Shown: positions 40,215 through 50,346, counted from the first letter of the stretch. The stretch is DNA of 64,000 nucleotides from Flagellimonas aurea (GCF_017313785.1 NZ_JAFLNL010000009.1:1-64000); one strand, 5' to 3'. The notes: a model not told the origin generated them from the letters alone. Numbers and translations are program-made.

Positions 40215-41477
40215 ATGATTAAAAAGATTCTGATTGCTTTTCTCTGCGTGGTTGCACATGGAGCGTTTGCACAAAATGGAACCATTTCGCCATATTCTTA
40301 CTTTGGAATAGGCGACGATAGGGACAAAGGGGCAGTGGATACCCAGATGATGGGTGGTGTGAGTATGTATGGGGACAGCATCCATATCAACCTTTCAAAT
40401 CCGGCGGCATATTCCAAACTTAGGTTGACCGCCTATACTGCGGGAATCTCCCACAAAGAGTATCAGCTTAAGAGTTGGAACGAGGAACAGCGAACCTCGG
40501 TCACCAATTTGGATTATCTGGCCATTGGCTTTCCATTGGCGAAAAATGTAGGATTTGGTTTCGGGATAATGCCCTATTCCTCGGTAGGCTACAGTTTGAA
40601 TTCAACTTCGAACTCGGCAAATGGAGAGGTCTCCAACTTTTTTGAAGGTGAAGGAGGGCTCAATCGGTTATATGCTTCCATTGGGTTTGAGCCTATTAAA
40701 AATTTGAGTTTTGGGGTTACGGCCAACTTTAATTTTGGAACCTTGGAATATCAAAGGATTCAAAGTGTGGAGGGTGTACAATTCGGTACTTTGGACGATC
40801 GCGAATCCAATATAAATGGATACGATTTTAAATATGCCCTTAATTATAACCCGACCATTAAGGACAAATATACCCTTTACACATCGGTACTTATAAATAC
40901 GCAAGGAAACCTTACTTCGGAAAATACCCAGACATTGGGGTCGTTTTCACTGGTAACCGGAAACAATGTTGAGGTAGTGGATGTGGATTTGGATGCATCC
41001 AATCTTAGGAATACAGAGTTGAAAATACCCACTAGAACCACTTTTGGACTCGGTTTTGGAGAAAACAAGAAATGGTTTTTGGGAGCAGAATACAGTTTTC
41101 AACAGATGGGTGATTTTGAAAACACCTTCCTAGGACTGGATAATATCGATTATGGTGATGCCAACACCTATGCTTTGGGAGGGTATTGGATTCCTGATTA
41201 TCGTTCGTTGACCGGGTATTTTAACCGTATTACATATAGGGCCGGTCTTAGGTATGATATGACCGGTATGACCATCAACAATAAAGAGATAAACAACTTT
41301 GGCATAACTTTTGGATTAGGTTTACCGTTGGGCGGCGACTTCTCTAACATAAATGTAGGATTTGAATTGGGAAGACGCGGAACAACAGATGCAAACCTTA
41401 TTGAAGAGAGTTATTTTAAAATTAACCTTGGTTTATCGCTAAATGCTAGATGGTTTGTTAAAACAAAAATAAATTGA
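40215..41477 (+). CDS. Outer-membrane beta-barrel protein (FadL-like)
   Basis: The 420-residue protein has a signal peptide ending near GAFAQ (1-20), then a barrel rich in Gly and aromatic residues: SPYSYFGIGDDRD, LSNPAAYSKLRLTAYTAG (the asparagine-proline-alanine hatch motif of FadL relatives), GFPLAKNVGFGFGIMPYSS, and a C-terminal LGLSLNARWFVKTKIN. It likely transports hydrophobic molecules or forms part of the outer membrane. It directly follows coaX without spacing. The precise cargo is unknown. Confidence 0.85.
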   Translation: MIKKILIAFLCVVAHGAFAQNGTISPYSYFGIGDDRDKGAVDTQMMGGVSMYGDSIHINLSNPAAYSKLRLTAYTAGISHKEYQLKSWNEEQRTSVTNLDYLAIGFPLAKNVGFGFGIMPYSSVGYSLNSTSNSANGEVSNFFEGEGGLNRLYASIGFEPIKNLSFGVTANFNFGTLEYQRIQSVEGVQFGTLDDRESNINGYDFKYALNYNPTIKDKYTLYTSVLINTQGNLTSENTQTLGSFSLVTGNNVEVVDVDLDASNLRNTELKIPTRTTFGLGFGENKKWFLGAEYSFQQMGDFENTFLGLDNIDYGDANTYALGGYWIPDYRSLTGYFNRITYRAGLRYDMTGMTINNKEINNFGITFGLGLPLGGDFSNINVGFELGRRGTTDANLIEESYFKINLGLSLNARWFVKTKIN

Positions 41478-41579
41478 TAGACCTTTTTTTAAAAATTTGA
41501 TAAATAACCACCCATATAAGGCCCTGAAAAGGGATTTTTTAATGAAAATTTGTACTTTAACAGCTTTAAAATTAGAAAG

Positions 41580-42950
41580 ATGAAAAAGAGACACTACTTA
41601 ACAATGATAATGGTCACCATGTTGACGGGATTAAGTATGGCCCAAGCACAGAACCCCGAGTGTATGACCAATCTGTCTATTTACGCAGAACACGTAAAGG
41701 TGAAAAACTATGATGCAGCTTACGAGCCATGGAAAATGGTTTACGAAAGTTGCCCGGACATCAACAAGGCAAATTTTTCCTATGGAGAAAGAATCTTGAA
41801 AGCAAAGATCGAGAATTCTACCGGAGCAGAAAAAGATGCTTATGTTCAGGATTTATTGTCTTTGTACGATAATAGCCTAAAGTATTTCCCGACCAATTAC
41901 ACCAAAGCAGGTGTAGCCATCGACAAAGCATTGTTGATGTACGAGAACAAAATGGCTTCCGATGAAGAATTGTTCACCATGTTGGACAAAGCCTTCCAAG
42001 AAGATCAGGAAAACTTTACAAACCCAAGGGCCTTGTACCTTTATTTCTCCAGCTTGGTAGATTTGCACGATGCTGGTAAAAGGGACCTTCAAGATGTTTT
42101 CAATACATACGATGATGTAACTGGTAAGCTTGAAGAAGAAAACAAGAAATTGACCGATATAGTTACAAAATTGTTGCCAAAAGATTCATTGGGCACGTTA
42201 ACTTCCAAAGAGAAAAGAACTCTTAAGGTGGCCACGGTAAATTCAGAATCTTTCGGTAAAGTAGCTAGTAGTGTAGATTCCAAATTGGGTGCACTTGCCG
42301 ATTGTGACAACCTTATCCCATTATACGAAAAGAGCTTTGATGAAAAGAAAGATGATGTAAAATGGGTGAAGAGAGCCGTAGGTAGAATGTTCTCCAAAGA
42401 ATGTACTGACGACCCTATGTTTAGAAAACTTTTCGAAGCCCAGTTGGCTTTGGACCCATCTGCCGATGCATATATGTACGGTGGTGTACTTAAACAAAAG
42501 TCCGGAGATATGAACGGTGCACTTGCTGATTTCAACAAAGCAGTGGAATTGGAAACAGATTCTTATAAGAAATCTGAAATCCTTTACAAGATTGCCACTA
42601 CCGTTAGAAATAGTAGTTCTTCTCAAGCGAGAAGCTATGCGCTAAAAGCTATCGATGCCAACCCTGCAAACGGTAAGGCCTATTTGTTGATCGCTACACT
42701 TTACGGAAACAGTGCCAACGCATGTGGAGATACACCGTTTGAAAAGAGAGCTATTTACTGGAAGGCAGCAGCCATGGCAAGAAAAGCAGCAACGGTAGAC
42801 CCGGCATTGAGTGGTCGTGCAAGCCAACTTGCTGCAAGTTATGATGCCAAAGCACCATCTAAAGAAATGATCTTTAGCTCAGGAAAGGCAGGTCAGACCA
42901 TTACTTTCAGCTGTTGGGTAGGAGGTAGTGTTGCCGTACCTAATCTATAA
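41580..42950 (+). CDS. Secreted tetratricopeptide-repeat protein
   Basis: The 456-residue protein has a signal peptide ending near SMAQAQ (1-22). The mature part is helical, with TPR-like units: YAEHVKVKNYDAAYEPWKMV, YMYGGVLKQKSGDMNGALAD, FNKAVELETDSYKKSEILYK and AYLLIATLYGNSA. It lies between an outer-membrane protein and LptC, suggesting an envelope assembly role such as a periplasmic scaffold. Start at ATG 41580 gives the signal peptide. Genes of this type occur next to lptC in other Bacteroidota. Confidence 0.85.
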   Translation: MKKRHYLTMIMVTMLTGLSMAQAQNPECMTNLSIYAEHVKVKNYDAAYEPWKMVYESCPDINKANFSYGERILKAKIENSTGAEKDAYVQDLLSLYDNSLKYFPTNYTKAGVAIDKALLMYENKMASDEELFTMLDKAFQEDQENFTNPRALYLYFSSLVDLHDAGKRDLQDVFNTYDDVTGKLEEENKKLTDIVTKLLPKDSLGTLTSKEKRTLKVATVNSESFGKVASSVDSKLGALADCDNLIPLYEKSFDEKKDDVKWVKRAVGRMFSKECTDDPMFRKLFEAQLALDPSADAYMYGGVLKQKSGDMNGALADFNKAVELETDSYKKSEILYKIATTVRNSSSSQARSYALKAIDANPANGKAYLLIATLYGNSANACGDTPFEKRAIYWKAAAMARKAATVDPALSGRASQLAASYDAKAPSKEMIFSSGKAGQTITFSCWVGGSVAVPNL

Positions 42951-42951
42951 G

Positions 42952-43554
42952 GTGAAACAGAAATCAAAACATATTTTAAAGAGCTTTGCCACGGTATTCA
43001 CCGTGGCAATCCTTTTTATGTCCTGTGGTGATGGTTACGAAAGGGTGGGCGAAGAAGCGGTTAAGCCTCTATTCCCACAAGGTGTTGCCCAAAACTTCAC
43101 GTTGACCTATACCGAGACCGTGGAGGCGATGAGTACACAGGACTCGGCCAATTCAAGGGTAGTTGCCGTATTAACAAGTCCATTGTCTGAGGATTTTGAT
43201 AACCAAGCCTTCAAGTTTCGTACCTTTCCAGAAGGCTTACAGGTGGACTTTTACGATGAAAAAAGTCAAAAAAGTGTTATCCTTGCCGATTATGGTATTG
43301 TATATTCACAGACTAATTTGATAGATTTGAGAGGGAATGTCGTAATCAAAAGTCATGATGGGAAAAAGTTGGAGACCGATCAGCTCTATTACGATAGAAA
43401 GAACAATTGGATATTTACCGAAGCCGCCTTTACCTATACAAATCCTGAGGACGGAACGATAATGGACGGTGAGGGCATGGACTTTAATAAGGATTTCACC
43501 TTTTTTAAAGCTCACAAAACCTATGGGTTAATGACAATAAAAGAAGAAGAATAG
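42952..43554 (+). CDS. lptC: LPS-export protein LptC
   Basis: The protein is about 200 residues with an N-terminal lipobox-like AILFMSC (near residue 26) and a beta-jellyroll: FRTFPEGLQVDFYDEKSQKS, GIVYSQTNLIDLRGNVVIKS, GKKLETDQLYYDRKNNWIFT and GEGMDFNKDFTFFKAHKTYG. This is the LptC/OstA fold that links the LptB2FG pump to the LptA bridge in the periplasm. The start is GTG at 42952, one base past the upstream stop; the longer frame overlaps the previous gene. The lipobox suggests lipid anchoring in place of the helix of E. coli LptC. Confidence 0.88.
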   Translation: MKQKSKHILKSFATVFTVAILFMSCGDGYERVGEEAVKPLFPQGVAQNFTLTYTETVEAMSTQDSANSRVVAVLTSPLSEDFDNQAFKFRTFPEGLQVDFYDEKSQKSVILADYGIVYSQTNLIDLRGNVVIKSHDGKKLETDQLYYDRKNNWIFTEAAFTYTNPEDGTIMDGEGMDFNKDFTFFKAHKTYGLMTIKEEE

Positions 43555-43555
43555 G

Positions 43556-43759
43556 ATGATCAAAGTTTTAAGATATACAGAATACCTTTATTTGGCAGTA
43601 GCGGCCATTTCCATTTACAAGATTGCAACACTTTGGAGCGTTGATCCAAAGGAAACCTACATATTTATCTTCTTTGCCGTGGTGTCCATAGGCATGTTCA
43701 TCTTTAGAAGAAGATATCGGAAACGTTTTGAACAGCGAAACAAGGATAATCAACAATAG
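43556..43759 (+). CDS. Small two-helix membrane protein
   Basis: The 67-residue protein has helices at about 8-27 and 35-51 with a basic tail (RRRYRKRFEQRNKDNQQ). It begins one base after lptC and ends 2 bp before the next gene, so it is co-translated with both. Its place between lptC and a CNNM/CBS gene appears conserved in flavobacteria, from memory. The function is unknown; it may stabilise LptC or the transporter. Confidence 0.8.
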   Translation: MIKVLRYTEYLYLAVAAISIYKIATLWSVDPKETYIFIFFAVVSIGMFIFRRRYRKRFEQRNKDNQQ

Positions 43760-43761
43760 CA

Positions 43762-45051
43762 TTGGATTCCTCCATAATCATCATCGTTCTTTCTCTGCTG
43801 TTTTCGGCATTTTTTTCGGGAATGGAGATAGCCTTCGTTTCCGCCAATAAAATCCATATTGAGATTGAAAAAAAACAGGAAGGCTTCTTGGCCAAGGTAC
43901 TCACCTTGCTTACCGATAAACCTTCAAAATTTATTGCCACCATGCTTATTGGAAACAATATTGCATTGGTAATTTATGGGCTTTTTATGGGGGATATGCT
44001 CATGGAGTGGTTCCAGAGCCTGCTTCCCTCCAATATTCAACTTGTCAATCTACTGTTGACGGACTTTAGCTTATTGTCGCAAACCATTATCTCGACACTC
44101 GTTATTTTACTGACGGCCGAGTTTTTGCCAAAAGTATTTTTCCAGATATACGCCAATGTGCTGATCAAGGTGTTCGCGGTGCCGGCCTATTTCTTTTATT
44201 TGCTGTTCTCCATCATTTCGTGGTTTGTGATCAAGGTATCCGACTTTATATTAAGGATATTCTTCAAAACAGAAGGGGATGAAGTTCAGCTGTCCTTTAC
44301 CAAATTGGAATTGGGGGACTACATCACCGAGCAAATGGAGACCGTACAAGAAGAGGACGATGTGGACTCGGAAATTCAGATATTTCAGAATGCACTCCAA
44401 TTTTCCACGGTAAAGGCGAGGGAGGTAATGGTTCCAAGAACCGAAATTACAGCGGTGGAACTTAACGAAACACCTAAAAACCTGACCAAACTTTTCACGG
44501 AAACAGGCTACTCAAAAATTTTGATATTCAAGGATAGCATCGATGAGATTATTGGTTATGTACACTCCTACGAACTGTTCAAAAAACCAAAGACCATTAA
44601 AAGTATATTGCTTCCAGTTGAGTTTGTTCCCGAAACCATGCTTATCCAAGATATCTTGAACGTACTGACCAAAAAGCGAAAAAGCATGGCCGTGGTCTTG
44701 GACGAATACGGGGGCACCTCCGGTATTTTAACGGTCGAGGACATTATCGAGGAACTTTTTGGGGAAATAGAGGATGAGCACGATTCCACTGACCTACATG
44801 AAGAACAGATAGGCGAGAACGAATACAAGTTCTCTGCCCGGATGGAAGTGGATTATATCAATGAAAATTATAAGCTGGAGCTTCCGGAAGGGGAAGAATA
44901 TGAAACATTGGGAGGGTTGATCGTAAATCAGACAGGAGAAATTCCCGAACAAGATTCAGAAGTGACCGTGGACAACTTTACCTTCAAAATTTTGGAGGTG
45001 TCCAACACCAAAATAGACTTAGTGAGTGTGCGCGTTCATACTGAAGATTAA
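43762..45051 (+). CDS. CNNM/CBS-domain membrane protein (CorC/HlyC type)
   Basis: The 429-residue protein begins at TTG 43762. A DUF21/CNNM membrane domain with about four helices occupies residues 1-180 (SLLFSAFFSGMEIAFVSANK, LLTAEFLPKVFFQIYANVL). Two CBS repeats follow (about 200-320; REVMVPRTEITAVEL, MAVVLDEYGGTSGILTVEDI), then a CorC/HlyC domain (about 335-425; YKFSARMEVDYINENYKLEL). These proteins export magnesium or cobalt, or govern it; annotation as hemolysin is historical. It is the penultimate gene of the coaX-PpiD run. Confidence 0.93.
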   Translation: MDSSIIIIVLSLLFSAFFSGMEIAFVSANKIHIEIEKKQEGFLAKVLTLLTDKPSKFIATMLIGNNIALVIYGLFMGDMLMEWFQSLLPSNIQLVNLLLTDFSLLSQTIISTLVILLTAEFLPKVFFQIYANVLIKVFAVPAYFFYLLFSIISWFVIKVSDFILRIFFKTEGDEVQLSFTKLELGDYITEQMETVQEEDDVDSEIQIFQNALQFSTVKAREVMVPRTEITAVELNETPKNLTKLFTETGYSKILIFKDSIDEIIGYVHSYELFKKPKTIKSILLPVEFVPETMLIQDILNVLTKKRKSMAVVLDEYGGTSGILTVEDIIEELFGEIEDEHDSTDLHEEQIGENEYKFSARMEVDYINENYKLELPEGEEYETLGGLIVNQTGEIPEQDSEVTVDNFTFKILEVSNTKIDLVSVRVHTED

Positions 45052-45135
45052 TAATTTCCACTCCTTTTTTAGCTTTCCTATTTGAAAAGAAAGTGGTATT
45101 TTCGCCCACTGAATTTAAAGAAAACAAGCAGTAAA

Positions 45136-47256
45136 ATGGCAATATTAGAGAATATTAGAAAACGGACAACAGTTCTTATTCTAATTATTGGTTTGGCGTT
45201 GTTCGCATTCGTAATATCCGGAGTATTCAGCAGTAATAATTTTGCTGGTGGAAAAGTGGGCTCCTCGGTTGCAGAAGTAAATGGGGAAAATATTCCAATA
45301 GAAGAGTTTAGGTCTCAGGTTGAAACGGCATCCAGAAGATACGGACCATCTGTTACCTCCACCCAGTTGGTGAACATGGTATATGATCAAGAAATCAGAA
45401 AGGCTATCTTGAACCAACAATTCGAAGATTTGGGCATTGATGTGGAAAGCGACCAAATTGTGGAGTTCGTGAGAACTTCGGGCTATGCACAGATTCCTGA
45501 TTTTCAGGATGAAAATGGAGTGTTCAACGAGCAAGTCTTTAAAAGTGCCATTGCCGATTGGAAAGCCAACGACCCTTTGCGATACGATGCATGGTTGCAA
45601 GATGAAGAGTCTATCATTCAGGCAGCCAAGGAGCGTATGTATTTCAACTTGGTAAAAGGTGGGGTTACTGCTACCCTGACCGAGGGCCAGTTGAACTATG
45701 ATATGGCAAATGACAAAGTGGATATGCAATACGTTCGTATTCCTTACACGTCTATTCCAGACAGTACCATCGAAGTTTCAAAAAGTGATATCCAGTCATA
45801 CATCAACGACCACAAAGCTTTGTTCAAACAGGATAAGGCACGTGATATTCGTTTTGTTTATTTTGAAGAAAAGCCATCAGCCGAAGATGAAAACAGTGTT
45901 AAGACTGCAATAACTGCTCTCTTGGATGACTCTGTGGAATATTCAGAAGCAAAGGATGCCAACGATACCATTCTTGGATTTAGAAATACTACGGACATGG
46001 CCGCTTTCTTGGACAGACATTCCGACGCTAAGTTCGATACCATTTACAAGGCTAAAAAAGACCTCCCATCCGTTGTTGCCGATACATTGATGGCAATGAG
46101 TGTTGGGGAAGTATACGGTCCATATAAAGATGGAAATGCTTATAAAGTATCCAAAGTAATGGACAGAAAAGAAAATGGAACTGCAAAAGCAAGTCACATT
46201 TTGATTACATGGGAAGGGGCCGAACGTGCCAACCCATCCATTACAAGAACCAAGGAGGAAGCCGAAGCCGAAGCAAAAAGATTATTGGCAGAAGCTAAAA
46301 AAGAAGATGTACTCTTTACAACTTTGGCAAGGGAGAATTCAGATGGACCATCAGCTCCACGTGGAGGTGACCTCGGATATTTCCAAGAAGGCATAATGGC
46401 AGATGAATTCAATGATTTCTGTTTTGGAAACCCAACCGGAACCATTGGTTTGGTGGAAACACAGTTTGGATACCACGTGATCAAGGTTGATGATAAGCAA
46501 GATGTGATACAGGTAGCTACCTTGTCAAGAGAAATTGAGCCATCCGAGGAGACCATAAACACGTTGTTCACCGATGCCACTAAGTATGAAATGGCAGTTA
46601 TGGATGCAGAACCGGAGAACTTTGGGGATATTGCAAGGGAAAGTAGCTATACCGTTCGTCCAGTGAACAAAATCAAGGAAATGGAAGAGAACCTTCCGGG
46701 TCTTGGTTCACAGCGCAGTATTGTACAGTGGGCATTTAACGACGATACCAGTGTTGGCGATATCAAACGCTTTAACGTAAACAATGGTTATGCCGTGGTG
46801 CAATTGACGAAGAAATATAAAAAAGGACTTATGGCACCAGAAGATGCTTCGGCAACTGCTTTGCCAGCCATCAGAAAGGAGCGTAAAGCAGAACAGATAA
46901 TTGCGGCCAATAAAGGTAAAGCAATGGACGCTATAGCTTCGGACAATGGTGTAAGCCTTAGCAATGCATCTGCAGTTACATTGTCCTCGCCAACATTGCC
47001 AGGGGCAGGGAGAGAGCCATTTGTTGTTGGAAAGGCCTTTGCCATGGAGAAGGACCAAACTTCTGACTTGCTTGAGGGAAGTACTGGTGTTTACATGATC
47101 AAAGTGACCAATAAAACTGAAGCAGCCGATGTGGAGAACTATAGCACCTATGCACAAAATCTACAAACAAGTGCTGCTGCCAGAGTAAATGGGGCAGTGT
47201 ACAATGCTTTAAAAGATAAGGCAGAAATAGAAGATAAAAGAGCTATATTCTACTAG
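45136..47256 (+). CDS. ppiD: PpiD-like periplasmic peptidyl-prolyl isomerase
   Basis: The 706-residue protein has a short cytoplasmic start (MAILENIRKRTT), one membrane helix (about 13-35) and a SurA/PpiD-like chaperone domain (VAEVNGENIPIEEFRSQVE). A single parvulin domain lies near residues 350-470 (KASHILITWEG, DGPSAPRGGDLGYFQEGIM, TQFGYHVIKVDDK). It folds secreted and outer-membrane proteins as they leave the Sec channel. The ATG at 45136 is preferred to a frame 54 bp longer. It ends just ahead of a strong terminator and is the last gene of the run. Confidence 0.92.
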   Translation: MAILENIRKRTTVLILIIGLALFAFVISGVFSSNNFAGGKVGSSVAEVNGENIPIEEFRSQVETASRRYGPSVTSTQLVNMVYDQEIRKAILNQQFEDLGIDVESDQIVEFVRTSGYAQIPDFQDENGVFNEQVFKSAIADWKANDPLRYDAWLQDEESIIQAAKERMYFNLVKGGVTATLTEGQLNYDMANDKVDMQYVRIPYTSIPDSTIEVSKSDIQSYINDHKALFKQDKARDIRFVYFEEKPSAEDENSVKTAITALLDDSVEYSEAKDANDTILGFRNTTDMAAFLDRHSDAKFDTIYKAKKDLPSVVADTLMAMSVGEVYGPYKDGNAYKVSKVMDRKENGTAKASHILITWEGAERANPSITRTKEEAEAEAKRLLAEAKKEDVLFTTLARENSDGPSAPRGGDLGYFQEGIMADEFNDFCFGNPTGTIGLVETQFGYHVIKVDDKQDVIQVATLSREIEPSEETINTLFTDATKYEMAVMDAEPENFGDIARESSYTVRPVNKIKEMEENLPGLGSQRSIVQWAFNDDTSVGDIKRFNVNNGYAVVQLTKKYKKGLMAPEDASATALPAIRKERKAEQIIAANKGKAMDAIASDNGVSLSNASAVTLSSPTLPGAGREPFVVGKAFAMEKDQTSDLLEGSTGVYMIKVTNKTEAADVENYSTYAQNLQTSAAARVNGAVYNALKDKAEIEDKRAIFY

Positions 47257-47278
47257 GATTATTAGCCAAAATGATAAT

Positions 47279-47310
47279 AAAAAAGGCATCCTGATCAGGA
47301 TGCCTTTTTT
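47279..47310. terminator. Perfect bidirectional terminator
   Basis: The 32-bp sequence is a perfect palindrome: AAAAAAGGCATCC, TGATCA centre, GGATGCCTTTTTT. It sits 22 bp after the PpiD stop and 5 bp before the stop of the convergent minus-strand gene at 47316, so it serves both. Confidence 0.95.
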
Positions 47311-47315
47311 ATTGC

Positions 47316-47891
47316 CTATTTACTTTCGTACTCATCCCATTTCATCTTATAACAGATATGGGTGATTTTTCCTTTTGGTCCTACCGTTATTTCAAAACCT
47401 TGTTTGGTACGGAAATACGCATCTCGAAGGAAATACCATTTGCCATTTTTAAAAAAGAACTCTCGTTTATCGGGTTTCCAATCGGCAATGGGGTAGATGT
47501 AATCCAAAAGTGTTTGAAAATGAGGGGCAGATTCTTCGTTGAGCATAAAGTCTTCACGTATATAACTCCTAAGTTCCGGTAATGGAGTATCGGTTTTTAT
47601 TCTTTCAAACCGTTTCACCTCTAAACCAGTGTCCACCACAATAAACTCATGAACCTCTTTTTCCTTTTCGCCATATATATTCTTTGTCTCTTGGGTGATA
47701 TAGAACACATCATGCTTTAGAATATTCTGAACAGATTCCGAGGTGATTTGATTGTAATTTGTGGTACAACTTTTATTGATAAAGTTATCCAGTCTTAGCT
47801 CAGTTTCAGTATCATTTTGAGCATCGGCAGGAGCAATGAATATGAATCCTTTCAGAGAGCTCCCAATTGTCTTTTTGTTGATTTTGGCCAT
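47316..47891 (-). CDS. Hypothetical protein, about 191 residues
   Basis: The chosen start at 47891 gives MAKINKKTIGSSLKGFIFIA; longer in-frame starts at 47924 and 47966 are possible. A mildly hydrophobic N-terminal segment might be an uncleaved anchor. The body is mixed alpha/beta, with TPLPELRSYIREDFMLNEES, KREFFFKNGKWYFLRDAYFR and KQGFEITVGPKGKITHICYK. I do not recognise the family. It is alone on its strand, between a terminator and the mevalonate genes. Confidence 0.65.
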   Translation of the reverse strand: MAKINKKTIGSSLKGFIFIAPADAQNDTETELRLDNFINKSCTTNYNQITSESVQNILKHDVFYITQETKNIYGEKEKEVHEFIVVDTGLEVKRFERIKTDTPLPELRSYIREDFMLNEESAPHFQTLLDYIYPIADWKPDKREFFFKNGKWYFLRDAYFRTKQGFEITVGPKGKITHICYKMKWDEYESK

Positions 47892-48024
47892 ATTATCAAT
47901 AGTTGATGAATATGTATCAAACATAAGGGCAATTGATTGAATTTTAGGGTGCCAATTGACAAACACCCCGTTTGAGTTTACGGATGAGCAAAAATTGGGA
48001 AAAAAGGCCTCTTCGGAGGAAAAA

Positions 48025-48933
48025 CTATAGTGACATTTTAGAATAGGAAATCACCGTTTCAAAACCTTTGGACTTGAAATAAGAGCGTGTTTTGTCATCT
48101 CCGGTGGCCAAAACAAAATCACCGCCCCAAGCGCCAAGGCTTTTAATCGCCCCAAAATAATCTGGAAAAAGGCGTTGTTTTACAGGTTGAATTTTTAAAA
48201 CTTTGGAAAGTAGGGCCTCATGTTCCTCCATCAATGTCTCAAAACCGAATAATGTAGAGGCTCCAATCATTCTTCTTGTAATATCTGAAACTTCTTTAAC
48301 CAGTTGGGGTTTGTCAAACTGTTGTTCCCTGTAATTGGCAATGGCCTCTTTGCTGTTTTGTTTCTGGTTGAGGTGGATAAAAAACAAGTGTTGCTTGAAA
48401 ATTGGGTCGAAATCAATTTTTTCAACTTGAGGATTGCCATCTTTTAATTGATAGGTCAACGGCGAATTGTATTGGGCGCAAGCAATGTCGTATCCGCTTC
48501 CACCAAAAGCATTTTGTAAAAGCTGAAAGGCGTCAACCCGTCCCCATTGGGCAATATTGTTGATAAGAGTTGAGGAAGAACCCAATCCCCAGGATCTTGG
48601 AAAAGTAAGATGGGTCTCAATCTGGAAGCCATCGCTATCGGTCGGTAAAAGTGGGTTTTGGGCATTGGCTTCCAAGAGTAAGGATGTCAAGGTCTTGGCT
48701 ATGGTCTCATCAGAAGTGGAAACTACCCGTAAATCTTTGAGGTCAAACTTCGCGGAGAACCAGATTTTGTCATTTTCATCTAAACTGGTCCATTCCAGAA
48801 AACCCGATGTAGTCGGAGTCACATGGAGCGATTGCCCATAACTGGAAGGGATGGCAAAGCCCAAAGCACCATCTAAAACGGCATACTCACCTGATATCAA
48901 TAACTTACCGTTGCTATAAAATTCCTTCTTCAT
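48025..48933 (-). CDS. GYDIA-family GHMP kinase
   Basis: The 302-residue GHMP-superfamily kinase has an N-terminal KLLISGEYAVLDGALGFAIP, the phosphate loop PRSWGLGSSSTLI, the eponymous GSGYDIACAQ motif, and a C-terminal GAWGGDFVLATG loop. It is translationally coupled to HMG-CoA reductase upstream (TAATG), so it probably phosphorylates mevalonate or phosphomevalonate in isoprenoid synthesis. The exact step cannot be read from sequence, because mevalonate kinase, phosphomevalonate kinase and the decarboxylase share this fold. Confidence 0.88.
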   Translation of the reverse strand: MKKEFYSNGKLLISGEYAVLDGALGFAIPSSYGQSLHVTPTTSGFLEWTSLDENDKIWFSAKFDLKDLRVVSTSDETIAKTLTSLLLEANAQNPLLPTDSDGFQIETHLTFPRSWGLGSSSTLINNIAQWGRVDAFQLLQNAFGGSGYDIACAQYNSPLTYQLKDGNPQVEKIDFDPIFKQHLFFIHLNQKQNSKEAIANYREQQFDKPQLVKEVSDITRRMIGASTLFGFETLMEEHEALLSKVLKIQPVKQRLFPDYFGAIKSLGAWGGDFVLATGDDKTRSYFKSKGFETVISYSKMSL

Positions 48934-50249
48934 TACTTCGATTTAATTCGTTCCAAAGCCTCCTTAACCGACGCGTTGGTTACAGTTTCATCTTTAAAAT
49001 GTTTGACCATTTTCCGTTTTTCTTCTTCTGTGGCCCCCAATTGATTCAACATGTTCAATAAATGCATTTTCATGTGACCTTTTTGAATTCCTGTGGTGAC
49101 CAAACTACGTACTGCCGCAAAATTTTGGGCCAATCCAGCAACGGCCACAATTTGCATCAATTGCTTTGCTGATGGATTCTGAAGAATTTCCAAAGCCAAT
49201 TTTACCAACGGGTGCAAGGTGGTCAATCCACCAACGGTTCCAAGAGCGAGGGGAACCTCAATCCAAAACCTGAAAATACCATCTTCAATTTTGGCATGGG
49301 ACAGGCTTGAATATTGCCCATCTTTGGCGGCATAGGCATGTATCCCGGCTTCCACGGCCCTAAAGTCGTTCCCTGTTGCAAGTACTACGGCATCTATCCC
49401 GTTCATAATACCTTTATTGTGCGTAACTGCCCGGTAGGGTTCAACCTTGGCTATATTTACCGCTTGAACAAATTTCTCTGCAAATGCTTCGGCTGGCATA
49501 TCGGCATTGCCCAAGTCGGCAATTGGACAGCTTACTTCTGCCTTTACCAAACAATCGGGAACATAATTCGATAAGATGCTCATTACCACCTCAATGTTCT
49601 TTTCTTCTTCGGAAAAAGCCTCGAATAAAAGAGCCTGCTCTTTTAATGTCTTGGCAAATTGCTCCAAACAGGAATTAATGAAATTCGCCCCCATGGCATC
49701 CAAGGTCTCAAAAGTGCAATGGAGTTGGTAATAGCCATCAATTTTATCCGTTAAATCTCTTAACTCGATAGTGTTAATGCCCCCGCCCCGTTTTTCCATG
49801 CTCTGGGTGATGGTGGCAACGCTTTTAAGCAATTCTGGTTTGGCCGAAATAAAGAAATTGGAGAGCTTTTCTGTACCACCTTTATATATAAAATGTACCT
49901 GGCCAACTTTTTCAGTTCCAATAATCTCAGCCTTAAACCCACCGCGTTCCAACCAAAACTTGGCCGCTTTACTTGCTGCTGCCACCACCGAACTCTCTTC
50001 AATGGCCATGGGAATTGCAAAAATTTCTCCGTTGATCTTAAAATTGGGGGCTATGGCAAAGGGCAGATAATAATTGCTTATGGTGTTTTCAATGAACTCA
50101 TCGTGCAATTTTTGTACCCTTGGGTCCATGTTCCAATATTGCTCCAGCACCTGTTTTGTCCCTTTTGGGTCTTTGGTGCAGTTATTGGCGATCCAATCAA
50201 TCTTTTGGGTTTTGGTAAGTTTGGAAAATCCTTCAACGGGAGTGTTCAT
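48933..50249 (-). CDS. Class II hydroxymethylglutaryl-CoA reductase
   Basis: The 438-residue protein has the class II motifs ENTISNYYLPFAIAPNF (catalytic Glu), PMAIEESSVVAAASKAA, DAMGANFINSCLEQ, THNKGIMNGIDAVVLATGND (catalytic Lys and Asp), GTVGGLTTLHP and the C-terminal GHMKMHLLN (catalytic His). It interconverts HMG-CoA and mevalonate. In Bacteroidota with a mevalonate pathway it works in the biosynthetic direction. It is followed directly by the GYDIA kinase. It diverges from the DPP-IV gene with a palindrome between the two. Confidence 0.94.
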   Translation of the reverse strand: MNTPVEGFSKLTKTQKIDWIANNCTKDPKGTKQVLEQYWNMDPRVQKLHDEFIENTISNYYLPFAIAPNFKINGEIFAIPMAIEESSVVAAASKAAKFWLERGGFKAEIIGTEKVGQVHFIYKGGTEKLSNFFISAKPELLKSVATITQSMEKRGGGINTIELRDLTDKIDGYYQLHCTFETLDAMGANFINSCLEQFAKTLKEQALLFEAFSEEEKNIEVVMSILSNYVPDCLVKAEVSCPIADLGNADMPAEAFAEKFVQAVNIAKVEPYRAVTHNKGIMNGIDAVVLATGNDFRAVEAGIHAYAAKDGQYSSLSHAKIEDGIFRFWIEVPLALGTVGGLTTLHPLVKLALEILQNPSAKQLMQIVAVAGLAQNFAAVRSLVTTGIQKGHMKMHLLNMLNQLGATEEEKRKMVKHFKDETVTNASVKEALERIKSK

Positions 50250-50346
50250 AAAGCTGGGTTAAAGCATTCAAATATACGTATAATGGGAATTTTGCCAGAG
50301 ATTCTGAAAATTGATGAAAAACGGTTCGAATCAAAGGTTAAAATTT